Under the pieces are notes generated by a model. That model was not told where the DNA came from, did not search any database, and was given only the letters and a program-made list of their open reading frames with translations. A program made the position numbers and the translations under genes. Positions 9,401-16,361 of a stretch of 64,000 nt of DNA are shown here, in pieces. Origin of the DNA: Microlunatus speluncae (GTDB lineage: Bacteria > Actinomycetota > Actinomycetes > Propionibacteriales > Propionibacteriaceae). The stretch covers positions 372,001 to 436,000 of the forward strand of contig NZ_VKCZ01000014.1 of the NCBI RefSeq assembly GCF_009299835.1, given 5' to 3'. Each line of letters starts with the position of its first letter. Position 1 is the stretch's first letter.

Positions 9401-11931
9401 CGATCTCCGATCCGAGCAGCGGGCGGCGCCGGTTCCGCTACGACGCGGCCGGGCAGCTGATCGCGGTGATCAACGGCAACGGCGGAGCGACGCGCTACGG
9501 CTACGACGCGGCCGGGCGCAACACGACGATCACCGATCCGCTGGGCCGGGTGACCCGGCGGGAGTTCGATGCCGAGCACCGGTGCGTCGCCGAGACCGAC
9601 CCGCTCGGCCGGACCACCCGGGCGGGCTACGACGCCGTCGGTCGTCAGACCTGGCAGGAAGAGCCCGGCGGCCGGCGGACCGAGTGGACCTACGACGCCG
9701 CCGGCCGGGTGGCCTCGATCGCCGTCGACGGGCGGACGGTCAGCAGCATCAGCCGCGATCTGCGCAACCGCCGGGTCACGGTCACCGACCGGTCCCGCCG
9801 GGATCGGGTCAGCGTCAGCGAGCTGGAGTGGAACCGTCGGCAGCAGTTGATCCGCCGGGACCGGGACGGCCAGGCTGTCAGTTGGACCTACGACGCGGCC
9901 GGGCGCCGGACGGCGATGACCACCCCGGACGGCGCGACGACGACGTACGACTACGACGCGGCGAGCCGGCTCACCACGATCGACCACCCGCTGCTCGGCC
10001 GGGCCCGGCTCAGCAGCGACGGATCCGGCCGGCTGGTCGCCGTCGAGGCAGCCGGGGTGTCCCAGTCGTGGAGCTACGCCGACGGATTCGTCACCGGCCA
10101 TGTGCTCACCGAGGACGGCGGTTCTCGGCGCACCACCATCGGCCGTGACACCGACGGCCGGATCGTCGGCCTCGACACGACGGCTGCCGACGGCTCGCGC
10201 GAGTCCGCCCGGTTCGACTACGACGCTGCGCACCAGCTGGTCGCCAGGACCGTCGGCGACGTGATCTCCCGCTGGCACTATGACCTGGCCGGTCGACTGG
10301 TCGCCGAGAGCCACGGTGGTCGGTCGTGCGACTACGGCTACGACGCCGCGGGGCAGCTGACGTCGGTGACCGCTGCCGACGGCACGACCCGACACCAGTA
10401 CGACAGCACCGGCCGACGGCTGCGGACCTCCTTCGCCGACGGCCGGGTGCGGGACTACGCCTGGTCGCCGACCGGTTACCTGGCCGAGGTCGCCGACCGC
10501 TCCGGCGATCAGGTCCGGCGGACCCGGCTGCACGTCGACGCAACCGGCGAGCTTGCCTCCATCGCGTCCGGATTCGGTGCCGACGCCACCGAGCTGCCGA
10601 CCTTCTGGGACAGCGCCGATCCGTATGCCCCCGCTCTGGTGCAGGTGGGGGAGACCTCGATCCTCGGGGCGGCCGGGATGACCGGCGTCGGTGACCGCTG
10701 GACGGCATCGGGCTGGCGTTCCACCCGGGCCACCGGCGCCGACCCGTGGAGCGTCGAGCCCGGACGGGCGGTCGGCCTGCCCGGTGCGATGGGCGAGGTC
10801 AGCGTCGGGGCGGCCGGCGAACTGGGCATCGCCGGCCTGGAGTGGCTGCACGCGCGGGTCTACGATCCGGCGACGCGGGGCTTCCTGTCGGTGGATCCGC
10901 TGGATCCGGTGCCGGGAGCCGGCTGGGCCGGGAACCCGTACTCCTATGCCGGTAACGATCCGTTGCACGCGGCGGATCCGACCGGTCTGAAGCCGGTCTC
11001 GCAGGCCGATCTGGAGAACGCCCGCAAGCCCTGGTATGAGAAGGCCTGGGACGCGACCACCGAGTGGGTCGGCAACAACTGGGAGTATCTGGCGGGCGGC
11101 GCGATGGTGCTGGCCGGCGGCGTCCTGATGGCCACCGGGGTCGGTGGCCCGGCGGGCATGATGCTGATCTCGGCCGGCGCCGACACGATCATCCAGAAGG
11201 CGACGACCGGTGAGGTCAACTGGGGCCAGGTCGCCGTCTCCGGCGCTCTCGGCGGCGTCGGCGGGCTCGGGCTGGCCGGCCGGCTCGGTGCCACCGGCTG
11301 GAAGGCGGCCGCGATCAACGGCGCGGTCTCCGGCGGCGTGGGCGGCGCCGGGATGGGCGGCTATCGCTATGCCACGGGGCCCGGACCGCACAGCGTGAGC
11401 GGCTTCCTCAGTGCGACGACTACGGGTGCGGTGCAGGGGGCGGTCCTCGGTGGCGCCGGCGGCGCCGGGGGACACGGGCTGGTCTCCGGGGTCCGGGGGC
11501 TGCGGAACGTCAGGCCCAACCAGACGGTCGGCGGCACCCATCCGTTGCGCGACATCAATCCCCTGCACGGCAACATGAACTGCGGGCCGTGTTCGCTGGC
11601 GCTCGACTCGACGCTGAGCGGCAGTCCGGCCTCAGCGATGAATGTCGGTCCGATGACCTTGGGCGAGGTCGCAGAAGCCGCAGGTAAGCAGCCATCGGCG
11701 TGGGGAAATGTGCGGACCCACCAGTCGATCATGAATGAGATGGCCAATGCGGGATCGGGAGCGCGCGGCATCATCTACGGCGGTCGAGGAACGCCGGCTA
11801 ATCCTGGGATGGGTCACTTCTACAACGTCATGAACCAGGGAGACAATGTGGTGCAAATGGATGGTCAACTGGGCAACGTCGTCGACCACTCAGGCAACTT
11901 CAACTGGTTTGCTCTGCTCCGGACCAACTAG
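6412..11931 (+). CDS. RHS-repeat polymorphic toxin with Tox-PL papain-like tip
   Basis: 1839 residues from GTG 6412 (GGAAGGTGAACT upstream). Residues 1-120 form a helical WXG/ESX-like head with a DDVARQVEYVK-type helix; 130-180 is a Pro/Gly-rich linker; DUF6531 begins near D296 (DPVNASTGNF). RHS/YD repeats (Y-D-x-x-G-R units) run from about 400 to 1480 and end in the conserved core YDPATRGFLSVDP from 1484. A glycine-rich hydrophobic pretoxin segment follows (about 1540-1690). The tip has NCGPC at 1723-1727, H1802 in GHFYNV and D1817 in MDGQ, the Cys-His-Asp layout of Tox-PL papain-fold toxins, some of which deamidate glutamine. The tip is visibly lower in GC than the shaft. No signal peptide is seen; a type VII-like export route is inferred from the head domain. 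Confidence 0.9.
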   Translation: MASSDPSSWGGLPDVKIDEGAADSLISWCTDTAKKLRSQCSTRRGGTSTALQDFKGRFSEIFETNQGIADEDGDNIATALDDVARQVEYVKGLVPDENRRRREAREWKKRHDEDKAHLTFSDLGGDEDPPEGPKPPPEPKQFSANAKDRENPTPGAGGDGGGGTSSARPSALRTFASGLTESLQALQEKPAKLRGFETDFNDGFDWGVDGATGIDGSAVYTALGLYNQLNDQDKTWVDAVASAFEQAGGSGAMVTVSNSALEASIQAAGVPVNRYDIPPTSPARLGVAPTTGYSDDPVNASTGNFVEPETDLSFAGGCASLVLSRMYNSFNRARGGFGPGWSSWTEVRLTITDEAAQLTQPDGRVIEFPRLGTGWDRGRGVPLWLDRDDAADELRVSDNDGGTWRFSTAGLPLSYDRGVGTMISFGHVEGRLIGLEHERGRRLSLEWSGDSVTAVVASDGRRIDYGYDAAGQLISVVGVGVTRSYRWNDAGLIEEVVDADGVVEVHNTYDDQSRVTSQRSPHGRVSRYSYLPGNVTEVADLDGSRANTWIHDGRGRLIGIIDSFDRRQSTSYDAQGNPVLVRGRDGGATVRQYDDRGHVVREVSPSGAETQCAYDDHDRIVTVITGEGAVTTYAYDGTGRNPATMTDPEGGVTHFEWRDGLLTRLVDPVGVPLRFDYDEHGDLTATTNAAGDCARLEYDASGRVIAAITPSGLRTVFVHGPHGVAERHDPDGAIWAFEYTAGGRLAATLDPTGARTELEYGTDGEESRTIDPLGRAVERRLDDLGNLAAVELPDGSTWRFEHDSLSRLSRTTTPDGHSWSWRYGDGGAPDTVIDPLGHELSVAADPTGGVVSRDATGALTHRFDELGRPVAVGQVDGSAALSTYDRCGRPVELLDPEGSLTRIERDAAGRVVAVTSPVGDVTRFEYDACGRRSATIDALGHRTTISYDEDSRPVQLRLPSGELGWQRYDRGGRLAASFVPGVGSTRYEYDLAGRVVAISDPSSGRRRFRYDAAGQLIAVINGNGGATRYGYDAAGRNTTITDPLGRVTRREFDAEHRCVAETDPLGRTTRAGYDAVGRQTWQEEPGGRRTEWTYDAAGRVASIAVDGRTVSSISRDLRNRRVTVTDRSRRDRVSVSELEWNRRQQLIRRDRDGQAVSWTYDAAGRRTAMTTPDGATTTYDYDAASRLTTIDHPLLGRARLSSDGSGRLVAVEAAGVSQSWSYADGFVTGHVLTEDGGSRRTTIGRDTDGRIVGLDTTAADGSRESARFDYDAAHQLVARTVGDVISRWHYDLAGRLVAESHGGRSCDYGYDAAGQLTSVTAADGTTRHQYDSTGRRLRTSFADGRVRDYAWSPTGYLAEVADRSGDQVRRTRLHVDATGELASIASGFGADATELPTFWDSADPYAPALVQVGETSILGAAGMTGVGDRWTASGWRSTRATGADPWSVEPGRAVGLPGAMGEVSVGAAGELGIAGLEWLHARVYDPATRGFLSVDPLDPVPGAGWAGNPYSYAGNDPLHAADPTGLKPVSQADLENARKPWYEKAWDATTEWVGNNWEYLAGGAMVLAGGVLMATGVGGPAGMMLISAGADTIIQKATTGEVNWGQVAVSGALGGVGGLGLAGRLGATGWKAAAINGAVSGGVGGAGMGGYRYATGPGPHSVSGFLSATTTGAVQGAVLGGAGGAGGHGLVSGVRGLRNVRPNQTVGGTHPLRDINPLHGNMNCGPCSLALDSTLSGSPASAMNVGPMTLGEVAEAAGKQPSAWGNVRTHQSIMNEMANAGSGARGIIYGGRGTPANPGMGHFYNVMNQGDNVVQMDGQLGNVVDHSGNFNWFALLRTN

Positions 11932-11940
11932 GGAGACAAC

Positions 11941-12222
11941 GTGCGACTCGACGAAGCAGCCGAACGAGCAACCGCCCTGCTGAGCGAACTCTCATCGTCA
12001 GGCGATCCGGCTGCCCTGATGATCACGCGGGCGGAACTGAGAGACCATGGCTGGCTGTTTTTCTATTCCAGCTCGGCATTTGTGCAGTCGCGATCTTTCA
12101 TCGACGCGCTGGGCGGAGACTTGCCGATCTTGGTCTCCTCGGACGGCGTAGCTGTGGCCATTCCCTATGACGAGGTCCCACACAAGGCTGGAGAACCGAT
12201 TCATCCCGGGTATTCGAGCTGA
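11941..12222 (+). CDS. Imm35-like immunity protein
   Basis: 93 residues, GTG start nine bases after the RHS stop with AGGGAGA upstream. The central block ELRDHGWLFFYSS followed by LGGDLPILVSSDG matches the YrhB/Imm35 immunity family, recognised by a conserved GW-phi-F-x-Y motif and a GxxPxxV turn. Directly abutting a toxin tip is the standard position of a cognate immunity gene, which binds and blocks the toxin in the producing cell. That it neutralises the Tox-PL tip is inferred from position and family. Confidence 0.8.
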   Translation: MRLDEAAERATALLSELSSSGDPAALMITRAELRDHGWLFFYSSSAFVQSRSFIDALGGDLPILVSSDGVAVAIPYDEVPHKAGEPIHPGYSS

Positions 12223-12345
12223 CATGAGGACTACCCGGTCTGACTGGGAGGATGAGTGACGATTACTCGACTGGGCCGCAATCGGGAACTGCGCTACGGT
12301 GATCCGGAGGGTCAGAGCAATCTTCCATAGGACATTTAGGAAGTT

Positions 12346-12651
12346 ATGAAATATCTAACCTTGGCCGCTGACTACCTGGAGCCTTCAATCCGGGACGACG
12401 GGAGCGGCGTGCAGAGTTCTCCTGGAGAATTGGGTATTCCTGCGGATCTCGCGCAAGAGATCCGGTCCTGGAATGACCGGTATCAGCCGGTTATTCCGGC
12501 CTCTACTCGGCAGCGAGAGACGATGAAGGCCGAAATCTCGGAGCTCGATGAACTAGGGTTGGACTTGGCTGGCAGAATCTCCGCCGCACTGGGCGACGCA
12601 AAGGTTCGCTACTTCAGTGAAGGCCTCCTGTGGCACCTGGATCCGTCCTGA
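12346..12651 (+). CDS. Small actinobacterial protein in immunity cluster
   Basis: 101 residues, ATG start with AGGAAG 3 bases upstream. The protein opens with a beta-type segment (KYLTLAADY) containing LRDD-like text, then a LGIPADLAQEIRSWNDRYQPVIP block and an amphipathic helix, ending with KVRYFSEG. I recognise this arrangement from small actinobacterial hypothetical proteins that accompany toxin loci, but no domain name can be attached with certainty. The low GC compared with neighbouring core genes and the position behind the Imm35-like gene suggest a second immunity gene or one orphaned from an earlier toxin tip. Confidence 0.55.
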   Translation: MKYLTLAADYLEPSIRDDGSGVQSSPGELGIPADLAQEIRSWNDRYQPVIPASTRQRETMKAEISELDELGLDLAGRISAALGDAKVRYFSEGLLWHLDPS

Positions 12652-12756
12652 GTTCAGGCGATGTCGCGATTCACGGCTCGCCCACTGATTCTGGCAGAAC
12701 GCCGAGTGCCTAGGGGAGCGGTGATGCCATGGCAGACTTTCAAACCAGGAAGATGA

Positions 12757-13128
12757 ATGATACTTATTCAGTTGGGCCTCTATCGAGAGCTTCCGTACAG
12801 TGACCCGAACGGCGAGAGCATCCACCGCACATTGAAGCTTGATCCGGCAGGGAAGGCTCGGGTTGTTGCCTATCTCCGGGATGCGCCGGTGTTTGCGGCA
12901 TCGGGAATCCTGGGCACGGATTACTTCACGGGCGGCGAACTCGGTCCGTTCTATACCCACACGGACGGCCGATGGGAATGGTATAGCGACCTTGCTCACT
13001 ATGTCGAGCATCACGACACGTGGCTTCCCGATGACTTCGTCGCCGTCGCTTCGCAGTCGGATCCACCGCAGCTCACCGATGAAGAGCTGATAGCGCTCGC
13101 GGATTCGTTGTTCCCGAATGAGGAGTGA
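12757..13128 (+). CDS. Putative immunity protein, unknown family
   Basis: 123 residues with possible starts at 12757 (ATG) or four bases upstream in another frame; AGGAAG precedes. No family is recognised. The sequence reads as an alpha/beta protein with many aromatic residues (GRWEWYSDLAHYVEHHDTW) and an acidic end. The theme of reporting a display-like TDGRWEWYSDLAHY block is frequent in small contact-dependent immunity or SUKH-adjacent proteins, but this is only a resemblance. It is the last gene before the pup promoter and shares the lower GC of the toxin-immunity segment. Confidence 0.5.
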   Translation: MILIQLGLYRELPYSDPNGESIHRTLKLDPAGKARVVAYLRDAPVFAASGILGTDYFTGGELGPFYTHTDGRWEWYSDLAHYVEHHDTWLPDDFVAVASQSDPPQLTDEELIALADSLFPNEE

Positions 13129-13150
13129 GGAAGCCTGTCGGAGGGACTTG

Positions 13151-13189
13151 TTCCGTTCCCTGGGCCTGTCGAAGCATGTCCTGAGCCTG
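13151..13189. repeat. Dispersed CCTGAGCCTGTCGAAG-type repeat, degenerate copy
   Basis: TTCCGTTCCCTGGGCCTG followed by TCGAAG and a second CCTGAGCCTG segment lie between the immunity cluster and pup. The same text occurs at 15204, 24021, 30524 and 47362. This copy is intergenic and has several mismatches to the others. Confidence 0.75.
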
Positions 13190-13244
13190 CTCATGCCCGT
13201 GTCCGCCTGGAGCGATGCTTCCGCGCACTGTGGGTGCCGGACAC

Positions 13245-13250
13245 TAGGCT
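13245..13250 (+). promoter_or_regulatory. Putative -10 box upstream of pup
   Basis: TAGGCT, identical to the hexamer before dop, lies 42 bases upstream of the pup start. It would give pup-prcB-prcA a promoter of its own downstream of the toxin module. No convincing -35 is visible. Confidence 0.4.
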
Positions 13251-13292
13251 AGGAGTGACAACCAGAGGCCCAGGCCTCGGGGAGGAGCAGTC

Positions 13293-13490
13293 ATGGCTGA
13301 GACAGAGCACACCCGGAAGCGCTCGCGTACCCGGGAAGACGAGGAAGTCGAAGAGATCGCCCCGGCCGACACGGCCCACAAGGCGGAGTTGGATTCCGAC
13401 GTCGACTCGTTGCTGGACGAGATCGACGATGTGCTCGAGGTCAACGCCGAAGAGTTCGTCCGAAGCTTCGTTCAGAAGGGTGGGCAGTGA
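13293..13490 (+). CDS. pup: Prokaryotic ubiquitin-like protein Pup
   Basis: 65 residues, ATG start with GGGGAGGAG upstream. The protein is acidic and largely disordered, with a helix-forming [22 protein letters not shown] stretch in two parts that binds the ATPase coiled coil, and it ends KGGQ. The terminal Gln must be deamidated by Dop before a Pup ligase can attach it to substrate lysines. The stop overlaps the prcB start by four bases. Size and termini are those of functional Pup. Confidence 0.97.
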   Translation: MAETEHTRKRSRTREDEEVEEIAPADTAHKAELDSDVDSLLDEIDDVLEVNAEEFVRSFVQKGGQ

Positions 13491-14332
13491 GCGATCTGTC
13501 GTCGATAGGTCTGTCACCGGAGTACTTCAAGATCGGTACGTCGTCGTTCTACGAGTTCGCCTCGGCCGTGGCGCCGCAGGTGCTCCCTGCGGGTCGAGCC
13601 GCTGAGCTCGGCCCGGGGGACGCCGGCGCCCTGGCTCCGCACGGGACGACGATCGCCGCGGCGACGTTCCCCGGCGGGGTGGTCGTGGCCGGTGACCGGC
13701 GGGCCACCGCGGGCAACGTGATCGCTCAGCGCGACATCGAGAAGGTCTATCCGGCGGACGAGTTCTCGGTGATCAGCATCGCCGGCTCGGCCGGGATCGG
13801 GCTCGACATGATGCGCCTGTTCCAGCTCGAGCTGGAGCACTACGAGAAGCTCGAGGGATCGCCGTTGTCCCTGGTGGGCAAGGCGAATCGGCTGGCCACG
13901 ATGGTCCGTGGCAACCTCGCCCTGGCCCTGCAGGGTCTGATCGCGGTGCCGCTGTTCGCCGGCTGGGATCTGGCCGAGGCCCGGGGCCGGATCTTCTCCT
14001 ACGACCCGACCGGCGGCCGCTACGAGGAGCACGATTTCTATTCGATCGGCTCCGGATCGCTGTTCGCCCGCGGCTCGCTGAAGAAGCTGTACCGGCCCGA
14101 CCTGGACGCAGCCGGGACCACGATGGCCGTGATCCAGGCCTTGTACGACGCGGCCGACGACGACTCGGCCACCGGCGGTCCGGACGTGACCCGACGGATC
14201 TACCCGGTGATCCTGATCGCTGGGCCCAGCGGGGTCGAGCGGGTCACCGAAGACCGGGTCGCCGAGCTCGTGGACCAGATGTTGACCGGCCGGATGCAGC
14301 GCCCCGACGGACCAGGAGCCCCGCTTTCATGA
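13487..14332 (+). CDS. prcB: 20S proteasome beta subunit PrcB
   Basis: 281 residues from GTG 13487, overlapping the pup stop (GTGA). A 53-residue propeptide precedes the mature N-terminus at T54 (cleavage between G53 and T54 in APHGTTIAA), the catalytic threonine exposed by autocleavage. [11 protein letters not shown] and [12 protein letters not shown] are conserved active-chamber blocks of the beta subunit. It assembles as inner heptameric rings with PrcA and degrades unfolded pupylated proteins. Confidence 0.96.
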   Translation: MSDLSSIGLSPEYFKIGTSSFYEFASAVAPQVLPAGRAAELGPGDAGALAPHGTTIAAATFPGGVVVAGDRRATAGNVIAQRDIEKVYPADEFSVISIAGSAGIGLDMMRLFQLELEHYEKLEGSPLSLVGKANRLATMVRGNLALALQGLIAVPLFAGWDLAEARGRIFSYDPTGGRYEEHDFYSIGSGSLFARGSLKKLYRPDLDAAGTTMAVIQALYDAADDDSATGGPDVTRRIYPVILIAGPSGVERVTEDRVAELVDQMLTGRMQRPDGPGAPLS

Positions 14333-15189
14333 GCATGCCGTTCTACGTCGCCCCCGAGCAGCAGATGAAGGACCGGGCCGACTATGCCCGGAAGGGGATC
14401 GCGCGCGGCCGGTCGGTGGTCGTGCTGCACTATGCCGACGGCATCCTGTTCGTCGCCGAGAACCGGTCCCAGGCGCTGCACAAGGTGAGCGAGATCTACG
14501 ACCGGATCGGCTTCGCCGCCGTCGGCCGCTACAACGAGTTCGAGAACCTGCGCACCGCCGGCATCCGGTACGCCGACCTGCGCGGATACAGCTACGACCG
14601 CACCGACGTCACCGGGCGCGGCCTGGCCAACGCGTACGCGCAGCTGTTGGGCACGATCTTCTCCTCCGGCGGTGAGAAGCCGTACGAGGTGGAGATCGTG
14701 GTTGCCGAGCTGGGCGCCGAATCGGACCAGGACCAGATCTATCGGCTCACCTACGACGGCTCGGTCAACGACGAGGAGGGGTTCGCCGTGATGGGCGGCT
14801 CCGCCGAGGCCATCACCGAGGCGATTCGGGGCGCGTTCCAGCCCGATCTCGGGTTGGCCGACGCGGCCCGGCTGGCCGTCCGCGCGCTGACCTCCGACCA
14901 GGGCGCCGGAGCGCCGCCGCGGGCTCTCGACGTGGACGCGCTCGAGGTGGCCGTGCTGGACCGGACCAGGACGCTGCCGCGGAAGTTCCGGCGGATCCGG
15001 GGCGACCGGCTGGCCGAGCTGCTCGGCCCGTCCGCCGCGGCCGCCGAGCAGGCGATCGCCGACGAGACCGACCAGACCGAGCCGCCGCCGGCCAAGCCGG
15101 CCCCCGGTTCGGTCCGCGAGACCGACCTCGCCGACGGCACCGACACAGCGGCCGGACCGACCACCCCGGCGGAGCCCGACCAGACGTGA
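14329..15189 (+). CDS. prcA: 20S proteasome alpha subunit PrcA
   Basis: 286 residues, ATG start in a four-base overlap with the prcB stop. The N-terminal [19 protein letters not shown] segment is the gating helix region of actinobacterial alpha subunits; [19 protein letters not shown] and [16 protein letters not shown] continue the proteasome fold. The C-terminal 45 residues are Pro/Thr/Ala-rich and look disordered, longer than in mycobacteria. The protein forms the outer rings that receive the ATPase tail. The gene overlaps tyrA by four bases. Confidence 0.95.
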   Translation: MSMPFYVAPEQQMKDRADYARKGIARGRSVVVLHYADGILFVAENRSQALHKVSEIYDRIGFAAVGRYNEFENLRTAGIRYADLRGYSYDRTDVTGRGLANAYAQLLGTIFSSGGEKPYEVEIVVAELGAESDQDQIYRLTYDGSVNDEEGFAVMGGSAEAITEAIRGAFQPDLGLADAARLAVRALTSDQGAGAPPRALDVDALEVAVLDRTRTLPRKFRRIRGDRLAELLGPSAAAAEQAIADETDQTEPPPAKPAPGSVRETDLADGTDTAAGPTTPAEPDQT

Positions 15190-16352
15190 CCGAGGCTTTG
15201 GCGTCCCCTGAGCCCGGAGACTCTTCGTTCCCTGAGCTCGGAGACTCTTCGTTCCCTGAGCCTGTCGAAGGGCAAGCCCGCTCCATCTCCGCACCACCGA
15301 CCACGGTGATCATCGGCGCCGGAATGGTCGGCGCCTCGGTTGGCTGTGCGCTCACCGCAGCCGGCTGGCCGGTGCACCTGGTCGACGCCAAGGCCAGCCA
15401 CGCCCGGGTGGCCGCGGAACTGGGCGCCGGGACCGCCGATCCGGCCGAGCCGGAGCAGGTCGCCCTGGTGATCGCCGCGGTGCCGCCGCGGGTCTTGCCG
15501 GGGGTGATCGCGACGGCCTTGAAGACTTACCCGAAGGCGGTGGTGACCGACGTCGGCTCGGTGAAGGCCGGCGTCCTGAACTCACTCTGGGACAGTGAAC
15601 CGGAGCTCGCCCGCTATGTCGGCTCACATCCGATGGCGGGCTCGCAGTATTCGGGCCCGATGACCGCCCGGGCCGACCTGTTCGTGGACCGCACCTGGGT
15701 GATCACCCCGCACCGCCGGTCCGACCCGGCCGCGGTCGAGGTCGTCCGGGCGGTGGTCGCAGCCTGCCGGGCCCGGGCCGTGATCATGGACGTCGATGAT
15801 CATGACGCCGCCGTGGCCCGGGTGTCGCACCTGCCGCACCTGATGTCGGTGCTGACCGCCGGCCGGTTGAACGACATCCCGGCCGACGATCTGCTGCTCG
15901 CCGGCCAGGGGCTGCGGGACGTCACCCGGATCGCCGGCTCCGACCCCGGCCTGTGGGAACAGATCCTCGGCAGCAACGCGGGCGCGGTGCTGGCCGAGTT
16001 GCGCCAGGTCCATGATCAACTCCAGGGACTGATCAAGGCGCTGGAGCAGCCCGACACCGAAGAGCTGCGGACCGTGCTGAGCTCCGGCGTCGCCGGCACC
16101 CACCGGATCCCGGGCAAGCACGGCCGGGCGGCGGTGACGTACAGCCGCGTGGTGGTGCAGATCCCGGACGAGCCGGGGGCCCTGGGCCGCCTGTTTGCCC
16201 TGGTCGGCGAATCCGGCGTCAACGTCGAAGACATCGCCATCGAGCACGACCAGGTCCGCGAGATCGGCTACCTCTCCCTCTCGGTCGACCCGGACACCGA
16301 GGCCGACCTCGTCAACGCGATCACCGCCAACGGCTGGACCGTTCAGCCGTAG
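15186..16352 (+). CDS. tyrA: Prephenate dehydrogenase with ACT domain
   Basis: 388 residues if translation starts at GTG 15186, which overlaps the prcA stop. The conserved Rossmann start [13 protein letters not shown] begins only at residue 40; residues 7-30 are encoded by dispersed repeats and have no counterpart in the family. [19 protein letters not shown] and the HLPHLMS helix are TyrA motifs; an ACT regulatory domain ([24 protein letters not shown]) occupies about 318-388. The enzyme oxidatively decarboxylates prephenate to hydroxyphenylpyruvate in tyrosine synthesis. GTG 15306 is an alternative start at the beginning of the conserved region, but no ribosome binding site supports it strongly. 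Confidence 0.92.
   Translation: MTEALASPEPGDSSFPELGDSSFPEPVEGQARSISAPPTTVIIGAGMVGASVGCALTAAGWPVHLVDAKASHARVAAELGAGTADPAEPEQVALVIAAVPPRVLPGVIATALKTYPKAVVTDVGSVKAGVLNSLWDSEPELARYVGSHPMAGSQYSGPMTARADLFVDRTWVITPHRRSDPAAVEVVRAVVAACRARAVIMDVDDHDAAVARVSHLPHLMSVLTAGRLNDIPADDLLLAGQGLRDVTRIAGSDPGLWEQILGSNAGAVLAELRQVHDQLQGLIKALEQPDTEELRTVLSSGVAGTHRIPGKHGRAAVTYSRVVVQIPDEPGALGRLFALVGESGVNVEDIAIEHDQVREIGYLSLSVDPDTEADLVNAITANGWTVQP
15204..15273. repeat. Dispersed repeat, partly tandem, inside tyrA 5' end
   Basis: Three adjacent CCTGAGC units, two of them joined to GGAGACTCTTCGTTC, end in the full CCTGAGCCTGTCGAAGGGC form. The array lies in frame within the first 30 codons of tyrA, producing a SSFPE-rich peptide. 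Confidence 0.85.
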
Positions 16353-16361
16353 GGTCGTGCG

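Noticed and set aside
7260..10900. Possible CRISPR-like or tandem repeat array
   Set aside because: The periodicity comes from RHS/YD protein repeats; no constant repeat with variable spacers.
7396..11568. 1390-codon open frame antisense to the RHS gene
   Set aside because: High-GC shadow frame; composition is Pro/Arg/Gly/Val-rich without domain pattern, while the sense strand encodes regular RHS repeats.
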